Shown here one piece after another: positions 25,448 through 30,241 of a stretch of DNA of 30,241 bases (positions are counted from its first letter, which is position 1; every line of letters begins with the position of its first letter). A model generated the notes under the pieces. The model was not told the origin of the DNA, searched no databases, and worked only from the letters and a program-made list of their open reading frames with translations. Both the position numbers and the translations under genes were made by a program. Source of the stretch: Lentisphaeria bacterium UBA1776 (lineage in GTDB: Bacteria; Verrucomicrobiota; Lentisphaeria; Victivallales; Victivallaceae); contig DCGO01000065.1 of NCBI GenBank assembly GCA_002314605.1, forward strand, positions 1-30,241. Direction: 5' to 3'.

Positions 25448-26586
25448 CGGGCAATCACCTCTCGAATGGCGGCAGCAACATCATCCACATCTTCCCGCCT
25501 CATATCCGGGAAAAGCGGCAGGGAGCAGATGCGGTCGCTGTTGTACTCCGTAGCCGGAAGTATGCCCGGCCTGAACCCCATGGTCTCCCGGTAATAGCGC
25601 TGCAGATGGGCACAGCGGAAATGCAACCCGGTACCGATATTGCGTTTTTTCAGTTCCGCCATAAAGGTGTCCCGGTCCATGTGCGGCGTATCCACCCGCA
25701 CCACAAAAAGGTGCCATGCCGGATCAAACGCATATCCCGCCGGCTCCGCCAGCGGACGGATCTCCGGCATATCGGCAAGGAGTTCCCTGTAGCGCATGGC
25801 CAGTTCCCTGCGCTTGCGGTTGATATTCACGATCCGCTGCAGCTGGCTCACTGCCAGCGCGGCCTGCATATCCGTAAGATTGTACTTGAATCCCGGATCG
25901 AACACTTCCGCCTGCGGCGAACGGCCCCGGTTTTCCCGGTCAAAAGCATCCACCTTGATCCCGTGAAATTTGTAGAGCCGGACCGCATCCGCAAGGGCAG
26001 CGTCATTGGTGCAGAAAACTCCGCCCTCGCCGGCGGTAATGTTCTTGATGGCATGCAACGAATAGATCGCCGTCCCGTCGGAGCCTACATGCCGGCCCTT
26101 GTAGTATGTCCCCAGCGCATGGGCGGCATCCTCCACCACGGGGATATTGCCCGCCACTGCACGGATGCCGTCGATATCCGCAGGAGCCCCGGCGAAATGC
26201 ACCGGGACGATCAGCCGGGTCCGGGGAGTGATCACTGCCCGGATGCTCTCCGGCGTGGCCAACATGGTCTCCCGGTCCACATCGCAGAAAACCGGTCTGG
26301 CTCCGGAAAGAACGATCATGTTGACGGTGGACACCCACGTCATGGAGGGGGTGATCACCTCATCGCCGGGGCCGATCTTCATGGCCTTCAGCAGCAGATG
26401 GAACCCGGCAGTGGCGCTGGACAAAGCCACCGCATACTTGCAGTTGCTGATCTCACACAGACTCTGTTCTAGTTCCTGATTCCTGGGCCCGTTGGTGATC
26501 CAGCCGGAACGAAGAACCTCCACCACAGCCTGAATGTCCGCCTCGTTGATGGCCGGACGGGTAAAAGGCAGAAACTCCTGTCGCAT
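25444..26586 (-). CDS. arnB: ArnB-like UDP-sugar aminotransferase
   Basis: The 380-residue protein is a PLP-dependent aminotransferase of the DegT/DnrJ/EryC1/StrS family. The start FLPFTRPAINEADI, LRSGWITNGPRNQELEQ, GDEVITPSMTWVSTVNMI, FAGAPADIDGIRA, VVEDAAHALGTYYKGRHVG and ICSLPLFPDM follow E. coli ArnB closely, more than other family members I can recall. The PLP lysine is K181 in HAIKNITAGEGG. ArnB makes UDP-aminoarabinose from the UDP-4-keto-pentose in the lipid A modification pathway, which gives polymyxin resistance in enterobacteria. GGAGA precedes ATG 26586. It starts a minus-strand set arnB, ArnT-like, arnC, holA, comF. The related enzymes for perosamine or bacillosamine are possible alternatives. 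Confidence 0.87.
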   Translation of the reverse strand: MRQEFLPFTRPAINEADIQAVVEVLRSGWITNGPRNQELEQSLCEISNCKYAVALSSATAGFHLLLKAMKIGPGDEVITPSMTWVSTVNMIVLSGARPVFCDVDRETMLATPESIRAVITPRTRLIVPVHFAGAPADIDGIRAVAGNIPVVEDAAHALGTYYKGRHVGSDGTAIYSLHAIKNITAGEGGVFCTNDAALADAVRLYKFHGIKVDAFDRENRGRSPQAEVFDPGFKYNLTDMQAALAVSQLQRIVNINRKRRELAMRYRELLADMPEIRPLAEPAGYAFDPAWHLFVVRVDTPHMDRDTFMAELKKRNIGTGLHFRCAHLQRYYRETMGFRPGILPATEYNSDRICSLPLFPDMRREDVDDVAAAIREVIAR

Positions 26587-26657
26587 TTTTCAATCTCCGA
26601 AGTTTATCCTGATATTGGCTTGTAATTCAGGAATGTTAATGTAATGTACCACATCTT

Positions 26658-27767
26658 ATGAAACTTGCAAAGATAATGTTGAAACTTTTTGCATTAACAG
26701 TCCTGATTCTGCTGGCCGGGTGCCGGGGACCGGAGGACCGGACGGATTTTCCGGCATCGGCGGCAGGAACCCTTCCGGTCCGGACGGCCCGGGAGATCTG
26801 CAGCCGTGCCATGCTGGATGTACGGACGGCGGAAAATTATCAGAGGCTGCAGAGGGAACACCGGGAAGAGACCCTGCAGTTCCGGCTGCCGGGGGAGATC
26901 GCCCGCTGCCGGAACAGTCACGGACAGACCGCCGAAGTGCAGCGGATGCTGGATCTGGCCCAGATGTATCTTCAGGAACTTGCCGCGGCGGATACCCCTT
27001 CCGCACGAAAAATGCTCAGGAGGGAAACGGCAAGACTGCTCTTCCGGGAATTTGATGAGCTTGCCGTCCGGCTCCTTGCCGGGGAAAAACTTCTCTGCGC
27101 CATCGAAGATGCCCATACCCCCGCCCTTGAAGGGAAACGGCAGAAAACGGTGCTGGATTACGAAAATGCCCGGCTGGAAATGCGGACGCTGCTGGGGCTC
27201 CCCGCCGGGGTACCGTTTCTCCTCATCCCGGATGAGCAGACTGAACCGCTGCCGCCGGAGAGATCCCGGCTGGAAACGGCCTTCCTTAGCCGCCCGGAAC
27301 TGGAAGGTTCCCCCTTCCCCCCTGAAGAACTGGCGGCGGCGGTCCGTTTCTTTGCCGGCATGAAAACGATCCGGAACACGGAAGAATCTGCCATGCGGAC
27401 AACGCTGCTGCTTTTCCGGGCCCCCCGGGAACTCTACAAACGGAAACTGAAGGACCGGGCCAATCCGGCGGATCTGAAATATCTTCTGGCAGCTCTGGGG
27501 CTCCATGCGGAACTGGAACTCGCTGAACGGGAATTCCGTCAGGCAGTCCGGGCGGAAGAAAAGATCATGCTGACGGCGGGGAGCGATCCCCGCAGCCGGG
27601 TCGAACAGGCGGAAGCTGCGCGGACCCGGCAGCTCGCAGAAGTCCGCCTCCGCGCCGCCATGGGATACCCGCGGAATATTTGCGTCAAACCGCAGGTTCA
27701 GACCGAACCTCCGGAAAAACTCTTGAAAATGCTGGAATTTATTGAGAAAAACTGTCAAAATGAGTAA
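26658..27767 (+). CDS. TolC-like outer membrane efflux lipoprotein (divergent)
   Basis: The 369-residue protein has a lipoprotein signal with lipobox LLAGC (cysteine at 22). The mature part is almost all helix with high Arg/Glu/Ala content. Two segments look like the repeated halves of outer membrane efflux proteins: KRQKTVLDYENARLEMRTLLGLP near 152-175 and EQAEAARTRQLAEVRLRAAMGYP near 314-337. The length is shorter than NodT/TolC (about 450-490) and I see no clear barrel strands, so it may be a degenerate or specialised member. No inner-membrane pump or membrane-fusion protein is nearby. Start choice is open between ATG 26658 and ATG 26676; a weak promoter (TTGTAA, 16 bp, TAATGT at 26642-26647) would place the first one very close to the RNA start. 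Confidence 0.5.
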   Translation: MKLAKIMLKLFALTVLILLAGCRGPEDRTDFPASAAGTLPVRTAREICSRAMLDVRTAENYQRLQREHREETLQFRLPGEIARCRNSHGQTAEVQRMLDLAQMYLQELAAADTPSARKMLRRETARLLFREFDELAVRLLAGEKLLCAIEDAHTPALEGKRQKTVLDYENARLEMRTLLGLPAGVPFLLIPDEQTEPLPPERSRLETAFLSRPELEGSPFPPEELAAAVRFFAGMKTIRNTEESAMRTTLLLFRAPRELYKRKLKDRANPADLKYLLAALGLHAELELAEREFRQAVRAEEKIMLTAGSDPRSRVEQAEAARTRQLAEVRLRAAMGYPRNICVKPQVQTEPPEKLLKMLEFIEKNCQNE

Positions 27768-28311
27768 CTGTCTTTTGTATCGACTCGCCCTTGTCCTTGC
27801 GGCTCTTGCTGAAATCGCGGCCGCCGTATGGATTTTCCGCCGCAAAGCGGAGAACACTCCGCAAACGGACAGGATCCCCCGGGCGAAAATCCCGGGGATC
27901 GTGCTGGGTTTTCTGGCCCTCCTGTGGTGCGTGCCCCATGCGAGACCCATTGTCTTTGACTGGATGCTCCCCATGCTGTATCCCATGGTCATCGGGCTCA
28001 CCATCCTCTCATGGTTTTTCCTCGACTACCTCTTCAGCCGGGCACTTGGAGGGCTGATGATCCTGTGCGCTTATTACTTCGTCCACGGGGCGTGGGAGTT
28101 TCATACCCCTGGAACGGCGGGGCTCTCCATTCTCTACTGGCTCCTCGGCATTGCCGGGATCGCCTTTTCCGGGAAACCCTGCTGGATGCGGGATTTTCTC
28201 CGGAGTTGCTGCCGGAGCCCGAAAATCCGGACCGCAGCGGGGATCAGTCTTGCGGTCCTCTCCGCAGTCACTCTTCTGGCGGCCGTGCTGACAGCCGGAG
28301 GCGTTCAATGA
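27760..28311 (+). CDS. Small six-helix membrane protein, function unknown
   Basis: I do not recognise this 183-residue protein. It has about six hydrophobic helices (near 6-24, 49-68, 70-90, 95-110, 118-136 and 160-180) and few charged residues except in the linkers. No catalytic motif is visible. The start ATG 27760 overlaps the end of the TolC-like gene by 8 nt, and the stop overlaps the rsmG start (ATGA), so the three genes are probably translated as one coupled unit. A TTG at 27742 could add six residues. It could be an inner-membrane partner of the lipoprotein, but only position supports that. Confidence 0.7.
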   Translation: MSNCLLYRLALVLAALAEIAAAVWIFRRKAENTPQTDRIPRAKIPGIVLGFLALLWCVPHARPIVFDWMLPMLYPMVIGLTILSWFFLDYLFSRALGGLMILCAYYFVHGAWEFHTPGTAGLSILYWLLGIAGIAFSGKPCWMRDFLRSCCRSPKIRTAAGISLAVLSAVTLLAAVLTAGGVQ

Positions 28312-28958
28312 GTTTCGATCTGGCCATTTTTGCCGCAGATTGTCATGTCAAAGATCCGGAAACTTTCGTCCGGAAATGCGATGAGCTCCGGAATCTACTG
28401 GAAGAGACCAATCAAGTCACCAATCTCACCCGGATTGTGGGAGAAAGGGAGTTTGCCGTAAAACACGCGGCCGACAGCCTCGGGATTGCCCGATTTTTCC
28501 CGGAACTGGCGGAAAAACCTCTGCGGGTCGCGGATGTGGGCTGCGGAGCTGGTTTTCCGTCCATCATCCTGGCGCTGGCTTTCCCGGATCTCCGGATCAC
28601 GGCCATCGATTCCACCGGCAAGAAAATCGCCTTTGTTCTCCATGCGGTGCAGACGCTCGGGCTCAAAAATCTCACCCCGGTCCACGGTCGGGCCAACGAA
28701 CTCAACCGAAAGACGGAATTCATCCGGCACTTTGACATTGTCACCGCCCGTGCAGTGGCAGCGGCAAAGAGCCTCGTCCATGACACGGATAAATTTCTTG
28801 TTCCTGGGGGCCGTTTCATCCTCTACCAGTCCCCGGAAAGAGCGGAACAGGACGCTGCGGAACTGGGCAGGATGCACCGGCGCATTACGGAAAGTTTCGA
28901 CCTGCCGGAAGATGCAGGCAAACGGTGTTTTCTGGAAATTTCGCCGGATCGGCGGTAA
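28308..28958 (+). CDS. rsmG: 16S rRNA m7G527 methyltransferase
   Basis: The 216-residue cytoplasmic enzyme methylates N7 of G527 in 16S rRNA, and its loss gives low-level streptomycin resistance in other bacteria. RsmG signatures are visible: NLTRIV at 39-44, KHAADSL at 52-58, the S-adenosylmethionine loop DVGCGAGFPSI at 76-86, KIAFV in the next strand and TARAVAAAKSL for the substrate site. Length agrees with E. coli RsmG (207 aa). The ATG at 28308 overlaps the stop of the preceding gene; an open frame continues upstream but is inside that gene. In many bacteria rsmG stands beside mnmG/parA, which are not here. The gene ends 2 nt before the convergent response regulator. Confidence 0.93.
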   Translation: MSFDLAIFAADCHVKDPETFVRKCDELRNLLEETNQVTNLTRIVGEREFAVKHAADSLGIARFFPELAEKPLRVADVGCGAGFPSIILALAFPDLRITAIDSTGKKIAFVLHAVQTLGLKNLTPVHGRANELNRKTEFIRHFDIVTARAVAAAKSLVHDTDKFLVPGGRFILYQSPERAEQDAAELGRMHRRITESFDLPEDAGKRCFLEISPDRR

Positions 28959-28960
28959 AA

Positions 28961-29371
28961 TCACGCCGGCTTGCCGTCCAGCGCATCCCGGATGGCTTTT
29001 GCTACCAGGGGGAGCCTGTGGGGTTTCGGCAGAAATCCGCAGGCCCCCTGCTGGAGGAGATCGTGGACCTCTTCCTCGGAAACAAAGCCGCTGGAGAGCA
29101 GGACCTTCACCTTCGGGTCAATGGCCCGCAACTGGTAAAACGCCTGATGTCCGCCCAGCTTCGGCATGATCATATCCAGCAGCACCAGATCCACCGCTCC
29201 GGGATTGTCCCGGTAGATATTGACGGCGTCCTCGCCGTTTTCCGCCAGCAGTACCGAATACCCAAGCATTTGAAGTGCTTCAATCAGAAAATCCCAGATG
29301 GTCTCGTGATCATCCACGATCAGAATCGTTTCCGTGCCGTGAGGCAGGCTCTGTATAGTTTCCGCAGTCAT
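28961..29371 (-). CDS. Receiver-only response regulator
   Basis: The 136-residue protein is a stand-alone receiver domain with a short N-terminal extension. It shows D20/D21 in LIVDDHE, phospho-acceptor Asp66 in VLLDMIMPKLGG, LLSSGF with the switch Ser, and Lys116 in FLPKPH. There is no output domain. The sequence is close in style to the receiver domains at the C-terminus of hybrid histidine kinases, so it may be a detached piece that works by phosphotransfer or by binding a partner. No kinase is adjacent. ATG 29371 has GAGGGAGAG upstream and lies after the predicted RNA start; longer starts at 29404 or 29437 lie close to or before it. Confidence 0.85.
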   Translation of the reverse strand: MTAETIQSLPHGTETILIVDDHETIWDFLIEALQMLGYSVLLAENGEDAVNIYRDNPGAVDLVLLDMIMPKLGGHQAFYQLRAIDPKVKVLLSSGFVSEEEVHDLLQQGACGFLPKPHRLPLVAKAIRDALDGKPA

Positions 29372-29438
29372 GATGCAACACTCTCCCTCAGGAGCTCCCA
29401 TCTCCCCACAGGGGTTTCCGCGAGACCTCCTTTTCATA

Positions 29439-29466
29439 ATTATAGCAAAAAATTTGAAAAAAACAA
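29439..29466 (-). promoter_or_regulatory. Predicted promoter of receiver gene
   Basis: On the minus strand a perfect TATAAT (29444-29439) is preceded by a 16-bp spacer and TTGTTT (29466-29461). RNA would begin near 29432, which leaves a leader of about 60 nt before the ATG at 29371 and argues against the longer reading frame. It stands back to back with the rhaA promoter. Confidence 0.6.
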
Positions 29467-29484
29467 GTTTGTCATGAAAAAAAC

Positions 29485-29513
29485 TTGCAAGATATTTTCC
29501 GGCATGGTATATT
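29485..29513 (+). promoter_or_regulatory. Predicted promoter of rhaA
   Basis: TTGCAA (29485-29490), a 17-bp spacer and TATATT (29508-29513) form a sigma70 promoter 65 bp before the rhaA ATG. The hexamers and spacing are the same as in the dehydrogenase promoter at 3789-3817. Confidence 0.6.
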
Positions 29514-29530
29514 CAGCGGTGGAAATGGAA

Positions 29531-29557
29531 ATATTTTCAGACCGTAACTGAAAATAT
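29531..29557. repeat. Perfect 10-bp inverted repeat in rhaA leader
   Basis: ATATTTTCAG (29531-29540) and CTGAAAATAT (29548-29557) are exact reverse complements with a 7-nt gap. They lie just after the predicted RNA start and 22 bp before the ATG. The position fits an operator for a sugar-responsive repressor. It may also be an RNA hairpin, but no T-tract follows and the ribosome site at 29564-29570 is outside it. Confidence 0.65.
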
Positions 29558-29578
29558 GCAACAAAAGGAGTTTGCGCT

Positions 29579-30241
29579 ATGAACGGCTGTTATAAAAACG
29601 CCAAGGAAAGATTCCAGGAATTCGGCATTGATACCGAAAATGTACTGAAGCGTCTGAATCAGATCCCCCTCAGCCTCCACTGCTGGCAGGGCGATGATGT
29701 GGCGGGGTTCGAAAATGCCGGGGCTCTGGACGGAGGTATTGCCGTCACCGGTCACCACCCCGGGGCCGCCCGCAACGGCGATGAACTGCGCAAGGATCTG
29801 GACTTCGCTTTTACATTGATTCCCGGCCCCGTGCGCGTCAACCTCCACGCCATCTATGCGGAACCTTCCGGCAAAAAGAAACCGGGCCGGGACGAACTTT
29901 CCGGCAAAGATTTCACTCCTTTCCTCGACTGGGCGGCGGACCGGAAAATCGGTCTTGACTTCAATCCGACCTTCTTCGCCCATCCCATGGCGTCCAGCGG
30001 CATGACTTTGAGCAGTCCGGACAAAGCGGTCCGGGAATACTGGATCCGCCACGGCATCGCCTGCCGGAAGATCGCGGAAGCCTTCGGCAAAAAACTCAAA
30101 AACTGTGCCATCACCAATTTCTGGATTCCCGACGGGTACAAGGACTGCACGGCGGACCGGCTGGCCCCCCGGGAACGGCTGGCGGAATCCCTCGACAGGA
30201 TCTTTGCGGTGAAAATCGATCAGAAGTGCAGCAGGGACGCA
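29579..30241 (+). CDS. rhaA: L-rhamnose isomerase, 3' end beyond window
   Basis: The first 221 residues are present of an expected length of about 415-420. RhaA converts L-rhamnose to L-rhamnulose in the cytoplasm, using Mn2+ or Zn2+, and is the first step of rhamnose use. The opening YKNAKERFQEFGIDTENVL, the segment PLSLHCWQGDDVAGFE, then GGIAVTGHHPGAARNGDELR, NLHAIYAE and LDFNPTFFAHP are typical of the family, which has a TIM barrel. The main metal ligands of the E. coli enzyme lie further on and cannot be checked. AAAGGAG at 29564-29570 is the ribosome site for ATG 29579. Further rhamnose genes (rhaB, rhaD, a transporter) may follow outside the window. The inverted repeat in the leader suggests substrate control. 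Confidence 0.93.
   Translation, partial: MNGCYKNAKERFQEFGIDTENVLKRLNQIPLSLHCWQGDDVAGFENAGALDGGIAVTGHHPGAARNGDELRKDLDFAFTLIPGPVRVNLHAIYAEPSGKKKPGRDELSGKDFTPFLDWAADRKIGLDFNPTFFAHPMASSGMTLSSPDKAVREYWIRHGIACRKIAEAFGKKLKNCAITNFWIPDGYKDCTADRLAPRERLAESLDRIFAVKIDQKCSRDA

Noticed and set aside
29372..29437. N-terminal extension of the receiver protein starting at 29437
   Set aside because: The perfect -10 at 29444-29439 would place the RNA start after this ATG, and the extra residues do not resemble a receiver domain.

Overview
The window is 30.2 kb of chromosome-like DNA, fairly GC-rich, tightly packed, with many 1-14 nt gene overlaps. I see no tRNA, rRNA, CRISPR array, insertion sequence, phage gene or origin. 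The genes describe a Gram-negative cell with an outer membrane: MlaE/MlaD lipid transport, a LolA-like lipoprotein, a TolC-like lipoprotein and ArnB/ArnC-type lipid A modification. The large secreted DUF4838 protein, a rhamnose isomerase, a ROK kinase and ArnT-like glycosyltransferases suggest a carbohydrate-degrading member of the Planctomycetota-Verrucomicrobiota-Lentisphaerota group. Lentisphaerota (Victivallis-like) is my best guess, an inference from gene content rather than a search result.

Layout, left to right. 1-2716 (+): a possible coding remnant, a secreted DUF4838 glycosidase-like protein, and a decayed HAD-family phosphomannomutase-like pseudogene. 2717-3670 (-): an SBF-like (YfeH/SLC10A7-type) transporter, divergent from a D-2-hydroxyacid dehydrogenase at 3850-4839 (+). 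4857-13398 (+): one long operon behind a near-consensus promoter, holding a PqiC/MlaB-like auxiliary lipoprotein, MlaE, MlaD, a LolA-like lipoprotein, an S41 protease, fmt, RNase G/E and an NtrC-type regulator. 13412-17010 (-): ROK kinase, GT39 glycosyltransferase and an orphan DNA methyltransferase. 17301-21342 (+): a SWIM/SNF2 helicase and an unrecognised zinc-ribbon membrane protein. 21368-26586 (-): arnB, an ArnT-like membrane protein, arnC, holA and comF. 26658-28958 (+): a TolC-like lipoprotein, a six-helix membrane protein and rsmG. 28961-29371 (-): a receiver-only response regulator. 29579-end (+): rhaA, cut by the window edge, with its own promoter and a perfect inverted repeat in its leader.

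How the genes fit together. The main theme is the cell envelope. The MCE operon would move phospholipid between membranes, although its ATPase is not in this window. The arn genes would add an amino-arabinose-like sugar to lipid A, although arnA and arnD are missing here. Housekeeping genes (fmt, rng, holA, comF, rsmG) are embedded in these operons. The carbohydrate genes sit at the two ends. I do not see a clearly new defence or mobile system. The most unusual points are the partial arn cluster with a degenerate ArnT-like protein, the MCE operon lacking its ATPase but carrying a LolA-like lipoprotein, and the inverted repeat before rhaA.
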